Of a stretch of DNA of 43,366 nucleotides, positions 9,789 through 20,432 are shown piece after piece. The notes beneath the pieces were generated by a model. The model was not told where the DNA came from and searched no databases. It saw only the letters and a list, made by a program, of their open reading frames with translations. Numbering within the stretch: the stretch's first letter is position 1; each line of letters starts with the position of its first letter. The translations under genes were made by a program, and so were the position numbers. This DNA comes from an uncultured Bacteroides sp. (GTDB taxonomy: Bacteria > Bacteroidota > Bacteroidia > Bacteroidales > Bacteroidaceae): assembly GCA_947074235.1 (NCBI GenBank), contig CAMTOV010000007.1, positions 1 through 43,366 on the forward strand, in the 5' to 3' direction.

Positions 9789-9793
9789 ATATA
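9786..9793 (-). promoter_or_regulatory. Candidate -7 box of the acyl-CoA ligase promoter
   Basis: Minus strand TATATTTG (TAnnTTTG). It overlaps the ORF-track start codon at 9788, so a downstream start is more likely. Confidence 0.45.
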
Positions 9794-9837
9794 TATATAA
9801 TATCGAGAAATTAAAATTTATTCGATATAAATTAAAA

Positions 9838-9880
9838 TATGAGAGATTAAAAATGCTTATTGCATTTCTAATCTCTCATA
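9838..9880 (-). terminator. Hairpin terminator after fcl
   Basis: 19-bp arms TATGAGAGATTAAAAATGC / GCATTTCTAATCTCTCATA with one mismatch and a 5-nt loop (9857-9861), just after the fcl stop. T-rich on the minus-strand 3' side. Confidence 0.75.
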
Positions 9881-9889
9881 AAATAGATG

Positions 9890-10969
9890 CTAAACAACAC
9901 CCTGAAGATACCAGTGATACATTTTCTCTATACCTTCTTCAATATCGATGGTGTGTTTCCAACCAAGACTGTGCAGCTTGCTAGGGTCGGTTAGTTTTCG
10001 CATAGTGCCATCGGGCTTGCTTGCGTCAAACAAGAGTTTTCCTTGATATCCTATTTGCTTGATGATAAGATTGGCCAAGCTCGAAATTGACAACTCTTTG
10101 CCGGTTCCTATATTGATATGACAATTGCGTATCTCTTTATCATTGCTGCTATACGTATCTTTGAAGTCAACTTTTTCCATAACAAATACGCTTGCATCAG
10201 CCATGTCTTCGCTCCACAAAAACTCTCTTAGCGGTGTGCCGGTTCCCCATAGGGTGATGCTTTCGTGTGTGATGCCATATTTGTTTAATAGCTGTATGAT
10301 ATCCTCTTTTGAATGCGAACCGGTGATTCCTTCTACCGGTCTGCTATTCAAATCTTGAATGATGCCATCCCAGTTGTTTTGCTGTAGGCAATTGGCTAGG
10401 TGAATTTTTCTAATCATGGCTGGCAACACGTGGCTGCGCTCCAAGTCAAAATTATCATTAGGGCCATACAAGTTGGTAGGCATTACGGCTATATAATTGG
10501 TGCCATACTGAATGTTGAAGCTTTCGCACATCTTAAGGCCTGCAATTTTGGCTATGGCGTATGGCTCGTTGGTATATTCTAGCGTATTTGTCAATAGCTC
10601 ATTTTCGCTAATGGGCTGTTTGGCATCGCGTGGATAGATGCAAGTACTGCCTAGAAACAACAACTTCTTTACCTGATTCTTATAGCTTTGGAAGATTATA
10701 TTTTGCTGTATCTGTAGGTTTTTGTAGATGAAATCTGCACGATAGATGTTATTGGCCATGATGCCTCCCACAAAAGCAGCAGCTAGAAACACATATTCTG
10801 GCTTTTCTTCTTCGAAAAATCGTTTTACAGCATCGCCATCAAGCAAATCTAATTCTTGATGAGTGCGACCTATCAGATTGGTATAGCCTTTGTCATGTAG
10901 GTTTTTCCAGATGGCCGAACCAACCAATCCTCTATGACCTGCTACATATATTTTTGCGTTCTTTTCCAT
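9890..10969 (-). CDS. fcl: GDP-L-fucose synthase
   Basis: 'KIYVAGHRGLVGSAIWKNL', 'FLGSTCIYPRDAKQPISE', 'YAIAKIAGLKMCESFNIQYGTNYIAVMPTNLYGPNDNFDLERSHVLPAMIRK'. Adjacent to gmd. Confidence 0.97.
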   Translation of the reverse strand: MEKNAKIYVAGHRGLVGSAIWKNLHDKGYTNLIGRTHQELDLLDGDAVKRFFEEEKPEYVFLAAAFVGGIMANNIYRADFIYKNLQIQQNIIFQSYKNQVKKLLFLGSTCIYPRDAKQPISENELLTNTLEYTNEPYAIAKIAGLKMCESFNIQYGTNYIAVMPTNLYGPNDNFDLERSHVLPAMIRKIHLANCLQQNNWDGIIQDLNSRPVEGITGSHSKEDIIQLLNKYGITHESITLWGTGTPLREFLWSEDMADASVFVMEKVDFKDTYSSNDKEIRNCHINIGTGKELSISSLANLIIKQIGYQGKLLFDASKPDGTMRKLTDPSKLHSLGWKHTIDIEEGIEKMYHWYLQGVV

Positions 10970-10975
10970 ATTGCT

Positions 10976-12046
10976 TTATTTAGCACCTTTTTTCATTCTT
11001 TCTACCTTGTCCATATCATGTTTCACCATGATTTTTACAAGCTCAGGGAATGGAGTAGCACATGGATCCCAGCCTAAAACGGTTTTTGCTTTAGTAGGGT
11101 TACCAAGAAGTTGCTCTACTTCGGCTGGACGGAAGTACTTAGGATCTACCTCTACCAATACCTTACCGCTTGCTATATCTATCCCTTTTTCTTCTACGCC
11201 TTGTCCTTCCCAACGAAGGTTGATGCCTGCTTCGGCAAATGCTAGGGTACAGAACTCACGCACGGTGTGCATTTCACCGGTTGCAATTACAAAGTCTTCG
11301 GGGGTGTCGTGTTGAAGCATCAACCACATACACTCTACATAATCTTTGGCATAACCCCAGTCGCGTTTGGCATCGAGGTTTCCAAGATAAAGTTTGTTTT
11401 GCTCGCCATGTGCAATGCGTGCAGCGGCAAAGGTGATTTTGCGAGTAACGAATGTTTCGCCACGTCTTTCGCTTTCGTGATTGAATAATATACCATTCAC
11501 TGCAAACATATCGTAGCTTTCGCGGTAGTTTTTGGTAATCCAGAAACCATATTGCTTAGCCACACCGTATGGAGAACGTGGGTAGAATGGGGTAGTTTCG
11601 CTTTGAGGTACTTCTTGCACCTTGCCATAAAGCTCGGAAGTTGAAGCTTGATAGATACGAGTTTTCTTTTCTAGTCCTAAAATACGAACAGCTTCGAGCA
11701 TTCTTAATGTACCAATAGCATCGGCATCGGCAGTATATTCAGGCACATCAAACGATACTTTTACGTGACTTTGTGCTGCCAAGTTGTATATTTCATCGGG
11801 TTGCACCATTTGGATAATACGAATCAATGAGCTTGAGTCGGTCATATCTCCATAGTGCAAATTGATAGTGCGGTTTTGTTTCATATCGCGCACCCATTCG
11901 TCAAAGTATAGATGTTCGATACGTCCTGTGTTGAATGAAGATGAACGACGAAGAATGCCGTGAACTTCATAACCTTTTTGCAACAATAATTCGGCAAGAA
12001 ACGATCCATCTTGTCCGGTAATACCTGAAATAAGAGCTTTTTTCAT
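10976..12046 (-). CDS. gmd: GDP-mannose 4,6-dehydratase
   Basis: '[46 protein letters not shown]', '[33 protein letters not shown]', '[13 protein letters not shown]'. Confidence 0.98.
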   Translation of the reverse strand: MKKALISGITGQDGSFLAELLLQKGYEVHGILRRSSSFNTGRIEHLYFDEWVRDMKQNRTINLHYGDMTDSSSLIRIIQMVQPDEIYNLAAQSHVKVSFDVPEYTADADAIGTLRMLEAVRILGLEKKTRIYQASTSELYGKVQEVPQSETTPFYPRSPYGVAKQYGFWITKNYRESYDMFAVNGILFNHESERRGETFVTRKITFAAARIAHGEQNKLYLGNLDAKRDWGYAKDYVECMWLMLQHDTPEDFVIATGEMHTVREFCTLAFAEAGINLRWEGQGVEEKGIDIASGKVLVEVDPKYFRPAEVEQLLGNPTKAKTVLGWDPCATPFPELVKIMVKHDMDKVERMKKGAK

Positions 12047-12254
12047 TGGGTTGAATATATTTTAATATTAATTTTCAGTCGCAATTTCTGACAATAATTC
12101 AATATTACAATAAAATAAAACGATAATTCTTCTTGTTATTGATTAATATTGAATATTTTTGTTTGGTATTTCAGTATTAAATCTACTAAATAATATATTG
12201 ATTATATATTTTCGATTTAAAACGATAATTAAAACTAAATAATAAATTGTATAG

Positions 12255-13520
12255 ATGATAGTTGATTATTATTCAGAATTGAGCAAATCTAACTATTGGT
12301 TTGATCAGAATATCAATGCAGGGATAGAGAGAAAGCAATATATCAATAGTATATCTGGGTATATTGGCAACAAACTAATAAAGGTGTTGAGCGGACAGCG
12401 CGGATGTGGTAAGTCGTTTCTGCTGAAGCAACTTATAAACCATTTGCTGATTGGGGGAGTGTCGCCCAGAAACATTCTTTATATTAATAAGACATTTACG
12501 GACACGTTGCTGCTTGTAGAGAAGGATGATTTGCAAAATCTAATCACGCTATATCATCAAAAAATAAATCCGATAGGCAAGGTATATATATTTATAGAGG
12601 AGATACAGAATATTGCCAATTGGTATGAATTGATACTTGCGATGAGCCAAAGCTATAGCATGACGTATGAGTTGTTTTTGAGCAGCTCAAACAAATGTAT
12701 TTGCAACCAAACTGACATACAGGCTTCGAAGACGATTATCAATTTTGAAATTATGCCGTTTGGTTATCAAGAGTATCTGTGGATAAAGGGTATAGAAAAT
12801 AACAAGAAGGGGTATAATCATTATATTAATAATGGATTTATCTATCGAAGTGATGGACAGGGTGAAGCTGCGCTGGCCAATAGACTGTCTTTGCTAAAGA
12901 ATAGTATTTTGTATAAAGATATTATACAGAAGTATCGCATTAAGGATGCTTTTCTGCTAGAAAATGTTTTTCTATATATTGCACAGCATTTGTCGGAGTT
13001 GATATCTGTTAATACAATTGTGCGACACTTAAAAGATAAGGGAATAAAAAGTAGTTATGAAACGGTGGCTAGCTATATAGCTTGCTTGGAAGATACATTT
13101 ATTATTCATCGCATTGATAAATATCAAATAAAGAGTAGGGAAGCGGTGACGGGAAACAGCAAGTTTTATATCAACATGTGGAGTTTTATAGCCGATTTAT
13201 ATCCGTTTTTAAATTACAGTATCGATATGAAATTGCGAAATCAGGTTTACTTAGAACTATATCGGCACAAGTATAAAGTGTATGCGGGGGTGAACAAGAC
13301 GAAGCTGATTGATTTTGTAGCGCAAAAAGAGGATAGGGTTATCTATTTTCAGTGCGCCGACTCTATAAATGATGAAGGGTTGCTATTGAGTTTGTATAAT
13401 TCGCTGGGCTCTATACAAGACCATTATGAGAAATGGATTGTGTCGCTTGATGATGAACAGTTACCGTCTAAAAACGGAATAAGGCATATTCAGGCTTGGA
13501 ACCTGACACAAATATTGTAG
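12255..13520 (+). CDS. AAA family ATPase with DUF4143-like C-terminal domain, orphan
   Basis: Walker A 'VLSGQRGCGKSFLLKQL', Walker B 'KVYIFIEEIQNI', C-terminal 'TIVRHLKDKGIKSSYETVASYIACLEDTFIIHRIDKY'. Confidence 0.85.
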   Translation: MIVDYYSELSKSNYWFDQNINAGIERKQYINSISGYIGNKLIKVLSGQRGCGKSFLLKQLINHLLIGGVSPRNILYINKTFTDTLLLVEKDDLQNLITLYHQKINPIGKVYIFIEEIQNIANWYELILAMSQSYSMTYELFLSSSNKCICNQTDIQASKTIINFEIMPFGYQEYLWIKGIENNKKGYNHYINNGFIYRSDGQGEAALANRLSLLKNSILYKDIIQKYRIKDAFLLENVFLYIAQHLSELISVNTIVRHLKDKGIKSSYETVASYIACLEDTFIIHRIDKYQIKSREAVTGNSKFYINMWSFIADLYPFLNYSIDMKLRNQVYLELYRHKYKVYAGVNKTKLIDFVAQKEDRVIYFQCADSINDEGLLLSLYNSLGSIQDHYEKWIVSLDDEQLPSKNGIRHIQAWNLTQIL

Positions 13521-13557
13521 TATAGTTAGTTATAGGTTACCTGACACAAATAAAATC

Positions 13558-14739
13558 TTAGACTCTGATTTTAGGTTTGTTGATAAAGGCAGCAATTTTA
13601 TCCATCACCAAGGCGATAGCTCCATCGCCTGTTACATTGCAGGCGGTGCCAAAACTATCCATAGCAATATAAAGTGCAATCATCAAGGCTTGAGCAGATT
13701 CGTCGAAACCGAGCATTGAACTTAATACTCCTAAAGATGCCATTATGGCACCTCCCGGCACACCAGGCGCTGCCACCATGGTGATGCCAAGCATGAATAT
13801 AAAGCCGGCAAACATAGTAAAATCAAAACTAAGCCCTTGCATAATCATCAATGCCAGAGCGCATGCTACAATCTTCATAGTGCTGCCCGAAAGATGAATT
13901 GTAGCACAAAGTGGGATAACAAATCCTGCCACATCTTCTGACACACCGTTCTTTTCAGTCTGCTTGAGTGTTACCGGTATGGTAGCTGCCGACGACTGGG
14001 TGCCCAATGCCGTGAAATAGGCTGGAAGCATTCGTACCAACAGCTTGAAGGGGTTGCGTTTTACGATAGCGCCTGCTATCACATACTGCAAAACAAGTAG
14101 AAAGATGTGAAGAATAAATATAACTCCAATGATTTTGGCAAAGACTAGCAACACGGATGTTACTTGGCCAGTGTAAGTCATATTCAAAAAAATACCAAAA
14201 ATATAGATGGGTAGCAACGGGATAATCACTTTATTAATCAACTTGATGATAACTTCTTGAAACTCTCGGGCACCATCTCTTATTGTGTTTGTTTTTAAAT
14301 TGGCAATGCCCAACCCAATAAGGAAAGATAGGATTAAAGCTGTCATCACATTCATCAAAGGGGGAATAACAACCGTGAAGTAGGGTAGCAGTTCTTCTAC
14401 ATGAGTAATGTTATCGACAGACGCATCGGGTGTTATCAATGAAGGGAAGATATTGGCGCCTGTGAAATAGGCAAGAAACCCTGAGAAAAGTGTTGCTCCG
14501 TAGGCAATGACGGCAGTAATGAGAAGCATTCGACCGGCATTTTTTCCTATGTCGGCAATAGCTATTGCTACCAGCCCTAGAATAATTAGGGGAATACAGA
14601 AGCTAAGGAATTCGCCAAATATAGAATTGAAGGTGATAAATACACGAACAATGGCAGCTGGCAAAAAGAGCCCAAAAACAATTCCAAGAATAATAGCAAT
14701 TATAATTCTGGCTAGTAATCCGATACGAATTTTCTTCAT
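13558..14739 (-). CDS. Dicarboxylate/amino acid:cation symporter (DAACS/SDF family)
   Basis: Multi-TM protein with 'LGTQSSAATIPVTLKQTEKNGVSEDVAGFVIPLCATIHLSGSTMKI' and 'MAAPGVPGGAIMASLG'-like hairpin motifs. Confidence 0.92.
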   Translation of the reverse strand: MKKIRIGLLARIIIAIILGIVFGLFLPAAIVRVFITFNSIFGEFLSFCIPLIILGLVAIAIADIGKNAGRMLLITAVIAYGATLFSGFLAYFTGANIFPSLITPDASVDNITHVEELLPYFTVVIPPLMNVMTALILSFLIGLGIANLKTNTIRDGAREFQEVIIKLINKVIIPLLPIYIFGIFLNMTYTGQVTSVLLVFAKIIGVIFILHIFLLVLQYVIAGAIVKRNPFKLLVRMLPAYFTALGTQSSAATIPVTLKQTEKNGVSEDVAGFVIPLCATIHLSGSTMKIVACALALMIMQGLSFDFTMFAGFIFMLGITMVAAPGVPGGAIMASLGVLSSMLGFDESAQALMIALYIAMDSFGTACNVTGDGAIALVMDKIAAFINKPKIRV

Positions 14740-14779
14740 AAACTTCTATATTTGTTTAGGTGACAAAAATAGAAGTTTA
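14739..14779. repeat. 11-bp inverted repeat across the symporter start region
   Basis: TAAACTTCTAT (14739-14749) / ATAGAAGTTTA (14769-14779), 19-nt spacer. A minus-strand -7-like TATTTTTG lies at 14764-14771. Confidence 0.8.
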
Positions 14780-14823
14780 TTTTAATTAATCTAGTGTTTA
14801 TGGGCTTTTTGTGAGGATATGCT

Positions 14824-15921
14824 TTATTTCGGAGCCTTTTTGTATAGGTATAGCGCAATAAAGGAGTAAAGGAAGTTGGGTATCCACACGGCAATCATGG
14901 GCGACACACTACCATTTACAGCAAAAGTAGACGCTACGGTTTGAAAAAGAATATACGAGAAACTCAACCCTAAACCTATACCTAAATACAGCCCCATACC
15001 ACCTTTGGTTTTCTTTGATGAGAGTGATACACCTATGATGGTGAGGATAAAAGAGGCAAAGCAGGTTGCTATGCGTTTGTGATATTCAATCTCGAACTCT
15101 TTTAAATTGGCCACACCACGGCTTCGCTGCTTGTCGATATATGCACCCAACTCACTACTGGTAAGCATCTCTTGCTGATTCTTCATAATCAAAAAGTCGG
15201 CCGGCTCAATTTTTATTATCGAGTCTAGTTTATCGCCTTTAGTGATGCGCTCATTCATCCCATCCAATTCGCGTATCATATAATCGTGTAGTGTCCATTT
15301 AAACACCGAAGTGGTATCATATACAATGCGACGTGCAGTAAGATGGGAGACGAGTTTTTTATCTTCAAATTTATCTAATGAGAAGCGATGTCCAGTTTTG
15401 TTATAGTCTTGATAATTGTCGATATAAGCAATTACGCCATTCTCAATCTCTAACTGAATGTTTCGGGCAAAGCTTTTCTTCTTGGGTTTGACGTATTTAT
15501 CCTCAAAGTTTAATCGCACAACGCTTCCTTGAGGTATTATATAAGATCCTAAAGCAAAAGTTGCCAAAGCAATGATGGCTGCCGATATCATGTAAGGGCG
15601 CATCATACGCTTAAAGCTCATACCACATGAAAACATGGCAATAATCTCTGAATTCTCGGCCAGCTTGGAGGTAAAAAAGATAACAGCAATAAATACGAAT
15701 AGCGGACTAAACAGATTGGCAAAGTAGGGTACAAAGTTCATGTAATAATCAAAGATTATCGCATTCCAAGGAGCATTGTGCTCTAGAAACTTGTCCATCT
15801 TTTCATTAAAGTCGAATACTACCGCAATAGAAATAATCAAAGCAATAGCAAAAACATAAGTTCCTAGAAACTTCTTAATGATATACCAGTCAAGTCGTTT
15901 TAATAGTCGGCTAACTCTCAT
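14824..15921 (-). CDS. LptF/LptG family permease (YjgP/YjgQ)
   Basis: 'RLDWYIIKKFLGTYVFAIALIISIAVVFDFNEKMDKFL', 'PQGSVVRLNFEDKYVKPKK', C-terminal TM 'ASFILTIIGVSLSSKKTKGGMGLYLGIGLGLSFSYILFQ'. Confidence 0.93.
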   Translation of the reverse strand: MRVSRLLKRLDWYIIKKFLGTYVFAIALIISIAVVFDFNEKMDKFLEHNAPWNAIIFDYYMNFVPYFANLFSPLFVFIAVIFFTSKLAENSEIIAMFSCGMSFKRMMRPYMISAAIIALATFALGSYIIPQGSVVRLNFEDKYVKPKKKSFARNIQLEIENGVIAYIDNYQDYNKTGHRFSLDKFEDKKLVSHLTARRIVYDTTSVFKWTLHDYMIRELDGMNERITKGDKLDSIIKIEPADFLIMKNQQEMLTSSELGAYIDKQRSRGVANLKEFEIEYHKRIATCFASFILTIIGVSLSSKKTKGGMGLYLGIGLGLSFSYILFQTVASTFAVNGSVSPMIAVWIPNFLYSFIALYLYKKAPK

Positions 15922-15929
15922 TCTTTATT

Positions 15930-17060
15930 TTATAATCGTGTTGTTACTTTTTTTATCATCATCTGTTTCCAAGTAGAGAAATCACCTGCTATAATGTGTT
16001 TTCGTGCTTCGCCTACTAGCCAGAGATAGAAGGCAAGGTTGTGTATAGATGCTATCTGCTTGGCCAAAAGCTCTTGTGAGTGAAAAAGATGACGCAAATA
16101 GGCTTTAGTATAAAGTGTGTCAACTGTAGATGCTCCATCGGCCTCAATAGGAGAGAAGTCCATCTCCCATTTCTTATTTCTCATATTGATAATACCTTCT
16201 TTGGTAAACAACATGCCGTTTCTGCCGTTGCGTGTTGGCATTACACAGTCAAACATATCTACACCGCGTTCTATCCCTTCGAGTATATTGGCCGGTGTGC
16301 CTACGCCCATTAAATAGCGTGGCTTATCTTGAGGTAATATTTCATTTACTACTTCAATCATTTCATACATCTTCTCTACAGGTTCGCCTACGGCTAAGCC
16401 ACCAATGGCATTTCCGTCAGCCCCTTTTGAAGCTACAAACTCAGCAGATTCACGTCTTAAATCGGGATATACACAGCCTTGAACAATAGGGAAAAGTGCT
16501 TGAGAGTATCCATATTTAGGTTCTGTTTCATTAAAACGAGTAATGCATCTATCTAGCCAGCGGTGTGTTAACCCTAGTGATTTCTTTGCATAAGCATAAT
16601 CGGAATCACCGGGAGGGCATTCATCAAAAGCCATCATGATGTCGGCACCGATGGTTCGCTCAATATCCATCACCTTTTCGGGGGTAAAGATATGTTTGCT
16701 GCCATCAATATGCGAACGAAACTCAGCTCCTTCTTCTCTCAACTTTCTAATTCCAGCTAAAGAGAATACTTGAAAACCGCCACTATCAGTAAGCATGGGT
16801 TTGTCAAAGCCATTAAACTTGTGCAAACCTCCTGCCTTTTCTATTACTTCCAACCCCGGGCGTAGATATAGATGATATGTATTGCCTAAAATGATTTGGG
16901 CTTCAATATCTTCTTTAAGCTCAGTAAGATGCACTCCTTTCACTGTGCCTAAAGTGCCAACAGGCATAAATATAGGAGTTTGAATCTGTCCGTGATCTGT
17001 AGTGATAAGCCCAGCGCGAGCATTACTTTTAGAATCGGTATGTTGAAGTTGAAATTTCAT
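15930..17060 (-). CDS. tgt: Queuine/preQ1 tRNA-ribosyltransferase
   Basis: 'ILGNTYHLYLRPGLEVIEKAGGLHKFNGFDKPMLTDSGGFQVFSLA', 'IGGLAVGEPVEKMYEMI', 'RYLMGVGTPANILEGIERGVDMFDCVMPTRNGRNG'. Confidence 0.98.
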   Translation of the reverse strand: MKFQLQHTDSKSNARAGLITTDHGQIQTPIFMPVGTLGTVKGVHLTELKEDIEAQIILGNTYHLYLRPGLEVIEKAGGLHKFNGFDKPMLTDSGGFQVFSLAGIRKLREEGAEFRSHIDGSKHIFTPEKVMDIERTIGADIMMAFDECPPGDSDYAYAKKSLGLTHRWLDRCITRFNETEPKYGYSQALFPIVQGCVYPDLRRESAEFVASKGADGNAIGGLAVGEPVEKMYEMIEVVNEILPQDKPRYLMGVGTPANILEGIERGVDMFDCVMPTRNGRNGMLFTKEGIINMRNKKWEMDFSPIEADGASTVDTLYTKAYLRHLFHSQELLAKQIASIHNLAFYLWLVGEARKHIIAGDFSTWKQMMIKKVTTRL

Positions 17061-19534
17061 TAATTATCTTTTTTCTGAATGTTTAAGTCAATAGGATTTG
17101 CTACTTTTTCGTTGGTTAAAGCAATGGCAAACACCTCTTTTATATCATTTACATAGTGGAAAGTCAATCCTTTTAAATAAAGGTCTTGAATTTCATCAAT
17201 ATTCTTTTTGTTTTCGCTACATAGGATTATCTCCTTTATGCCGGCACGTTTAGCAGCCAAAATCTTCTCTTTGATACCGCCTACTGGCAATACCTTACCA
17301 CGAAGAGTAATCTCGCCCGTCATGGCCAAATTGCTTTTTACCTTGCGTTGAGTGAGGGCAGAAGCAAGCGATGTAGCCATAGTGATACCAGCAGAAGGAC
17401 CATCTTTTGGAATTGCACCTTCGGGCACATGGATATGGATGTTCCAATTATCGAAAATGCTTTCATCTAAGTTCAATAAATCGGCATGCGACTTGATATA
17501 TTCTAAAGCAAGCATGGCAGATTCTTTCATTACATCACCAAGATTGCCGGTTAAGGTTAATTTGCTGCCCTTGCCTTTGCTTAAACTCGTTTCAACAAAT
17601 AGAATTTCTCCGCCTACGGCTGTCCATGCAAGCCCTGTTACAACACCTGCATATTCATTTCCTTGATATTTATCCTTTGTATACTCAGGAGCACCAAGTA
17701 AATCGTATAAATCGGCAGGCTTGATTTCTCTTTTCGAAATAAATCCATCTGTTGCATATTGACGAGCAATCTTGCGCAATACTTTATTGATCTTCTTTTC
17801 AAGCTCGCGTACACCGCTTTCACGAGTGTAAGATTCGATTATTGCTTCTAATGCGCCCTTCGAGAACTTGATATCATCCTTCTTCATCCCGTTTGTCTCA
17901 AGTTCCTTAGGAACTAAATGCTTACGAGCTATCTCTATCTTTTCTTCAGTGATATATCCACTCACCTCAATAAGCTCCATGCGGTCGAGCAATGGACTAG
18001 GAATTGTATTTAAGTTATTGGCAGTTGCAATAAACATGACCTTAGACAAATCGTAGTCGAGATCTAAGAAGTTATCGTGAAACGTAGTGTTTTGTTCTGG
18101 GTCTAATACCTCTAATAGCGCCGAAGATGGATCACCTTGTCTATCAGAACTCACTTTGTCTATTTCATCTAATATAAATACCGGATTTGAAGAGCCTACC
18201 TTTATAAGGCTTTTGATAACACGCCCGGGCATTGCACCGATATAGGTTTTTCTATGACCACGAATCTCTGCTTCATCATGCACACCGCCTAAAGACATAC
18301 GCACATACTTTCTTTTCAAAGAATCGGCAATCGATTTTCCTAAAGATGTTTTTCCAACCCCTGGAGGGCCATAAAGACAAATAATAGGAGATTTCATATC
18401 GCCTTTTAAACGCAATACGGCTAGGTGCTCTAAAATGCGTTCTTTTACTTTTTCTAGACCATAATGATCTTTATTCAAAGTTTTTTCGGCATTCTTGAGG
18501 TTTAAATTATCTGTAGTATATTCTGCCCAAGGAAGGCTAAGCATTGTATGAATATAGTTGAGCTGTACATTATAATCGGGAGATTGAGTATGCATACGCT
18601 CAAGTTTGGCGAGTTCTTTATTGAATACAGCCGCTACTTCCTCATTCCAAGCCTTTGATAAAGCTTTCAAACGAAGCTCTTCTATTTCTTGCTCTTGCCC
18701 ATTGCCGCCCAACTCATCTTGAATGGTTTTAATTTGCTGTTGCAAGAAGTATTCTCTTTGTTGCTGATCAATATCCTCGCGAGTACGCATTTGTATCGTG
18801 GCTTTGATATCTGCCAGCTGTACTTCGCGATTTAGGATTTCCAACAGTCTGAATGCACGATCTTTAAGAGAATCTAAACGAAGAAGCTCAATCTTCTCGT
18901 CCTTCTTTAAAGGAAGGTTTGTACAAATGAAATCGATTAATAAGAAATTGGTATCGAAGTTTCTTATAGCAAATACCGTATCTTGGTGTAAAGAGTCGGA
19001 TAGCTTTATAAATTTGATAGTAAAGTCTTTGCAGGTTTCAAGCAGAGCATTAAACTCTTTATCCTTTTTATCTGGCAAGATATCCTGCTTTACCTCTACT
19101 TCTCCCTTTAAATAAGGAATTTCTGATACTATATTCTTTAATTCGATTCGTTTTACTCCCTGAAGAATTACCGTTGTAGTTTGATCGGGCATCTCAAGCA
19201 CTCGCACAATCTTTCCAATAGTGCCAATGGTGTGCAAGTCAGAAAACTGAGGATCGTCAACACGTGCCTCTTTTTGGCATACTACTGCAATATGACCGTT
19301 TTTCTTGTTCGCCTCGCGAATTAGCTTGAGTGATGATGTTCTTCCCACAGAAACAGGCATAAACACACCTGGGAATAAAACCATATTACGAAGAGGTAGT
19401 ACAGGAAGAGTTTGATTGGATTCTAATTCTAAGTCGTATACTGACTCATCACTGTTTTCAATATCTGTTATTAAAGAAAAAGCTTGTTCGTTAGCTTCTT
19501 GCATTAAATATCTTTTTTTCATCATTAAGTTCAA
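17060..19534 (-). CDS. lon: ATP-dependent endopeptidase La (Lon); the start may be further in
   Basis: '[23 protein letters not shown]', Walker A '[18 protein letters not shown]', '[65 protein letters not shown]' (Ser/Lys active site). TAATG coupling to tgt. Confidence 0.98.
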   Translation of the reverse strand: MNLMMKKRYLMQEANEQAFSLITDIENSDESVYDLELESNQTLPVLPLRNMVLFPGVFMPVSVGRTSSLKLIREANKKNGHIAVVCQKEARVDDPQFSDLHTIGTIGKIVRVLEMPDQTTTVILQGVKRIELKNIVSEIPYLKGEVEVKQDILPDKKDKEFNALLETCKDFTIKFIKLSDSLHQDTVFAIRNFDTNFLLIDFICTNLPLKKDEKIELLRLDSLKDRAFRLLEILNREVQLADIKATIQMRTREDIDQQQREYFLQQQIKTIQDELGGNGQEQEIEELRLKALSKAWNEEVAAVFNKELAKLERMHTQSPDYNVQLNYIHTMLSLPWAEYTTDNLNLKNAEKTLNKDHYGLEKVKERILEHLAVLRLKGDMKSPIICLYGPPGVGKTSLGKSIADSLKRKYVRMSLGGVHDEAEIRGHRKTYIGAMPGRVIKSLIKVGSSNPVFILDEIDKVSSDRQGDPSSALLEVLDPEQNTTFHDNFLDLDYDLSKVMFIATANNLNTIPSPLLDRMELIEVSGYITEEKIEIARKHLVPKELETNGMKKDDIKFSKGALEAIIESYTRESGVRELEKKINKVLRKIARQYATDGFISKREIKPADLYDLLGAPEYTKDKYQGNEYAGVVTGLAWTAVGGEILFVETSLSKGKGSKLTLTGNLGDVMKESAMLALEYIKSHADLLNLDESIFDNWNIHIHVPEGAIPKDGPSAGITMATSLASALTQRKVKSNLAMTGEITLRGKVLPVGGIKEKILAAKRAGIKEIILCSENKKNIDEIQDLYLKGLTFHYVNDIKEVFAIALTNEKVANPIDLNIQKKDN

Positions 19535-19714
19535 AATTATTTTATGTCAACTAAATATAGGCATAAATAGGGATGCAAATTTAATTGATTATTTATTAAT
19601 ATTAAAATTGGTATTGATAAAACATCTTATAACGTCAAATATAATTAGCATATTGGTTCTATATCAATAGGTTTTATCTATTTTTGGTCACTTTATTATT
19701 TTAAAACAAATACT

Positions 19715-20419
19715 ATGCCAAATAATTATTTCAAATTTAAGCAATTCACTGTGTGGCATGATAAATGCGCAATGAAGGTTGGCACCGATGGAGTGCTAAT
19801 TGGTGCATGGGTAAATTTGAATAACGCTAAAAGAGTGCTGGATGTGGGAGCAGGCACCGGATTGATAGCATTGATGACAGCCCAAAGATGTGATGCAGAG
19901 ATTGTTGGAATTGAGATAGACGAAAATGCATCTATACAAGCTAAAGAAAATGTGTCATCCTCTCCTTGGGCAAATAGAATAGCTATTGAGAATATTGATT
20001 ATAATGATTATACATCAAATGAATTGTTTGATGTAATCATCTCCAATCCTCCTTTTTTTGAGAACTCATTAAAGAGTAATCAAGCCAATAGAAACATGGC
20101 TCGTCATGACATATCGCTTAGTTTTGAACAGTTAATAGCTAAATCGTCAGCGCTTTTAGATAATCAAGGCGAGTTTAGCATTATTATTCCAATAGAAATG
20201 AGTGAAAAGGTGAAAATGATAGCATCGCATTATCAACTACTTCCTTGTAGAGAACTAGATATTTATCCAAGAAAAGAGTTAAAGCCGAAACGGTGTATTA
20301 TAACCTTCTCTCATACGAATAAGCAATATGTAAAAGAAAAAATCGTTATTGAGATTGAAAGACACGTATATACTGCAGAGTATATTGATTTGACAAAAGA
20401 GTTCTTTCTTAAAATGTAA
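19715..20419 (+). CDS. tRNA1(Val) (adenine37-N6)-methyltransferase-like (YfiC/TrmN6 family)
   Basis: '[53 protein letters not shown]' and the NPPF motif '[16 protein letters not shown]'. Confidence 0.93.
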   Translation: MPNNYFKFKQFTVWHDKCAMKVGTDGVLIGAWVNLNNAKRVLDVGAGTGLIALMTAQRCDAEIVGIEIDENASIQAKENVSSSPWANRIAIENIDYNDYTSNELFDVIISNPPFFENSLKSNQANRNMARHDISLSFEQLIAKSSALLDNQGEFSIIIPIEMSEKVKMIASHYQLLPCRELDIYPRKELKPKRCIITFSHTNKQYVKEKIVIEIERHVYTAEYIDLTKEFFLKM

Positions 20420-20432
20420 ATTTAAACCATTC

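Noticed and set aside
13501-13552. 14-bp direct repeat as an att or target-site duplication of a mobile element
   Set aside because: The copies are 38 bp apart with no element between them and no integrase nearby; reported only as a possible small duplication.
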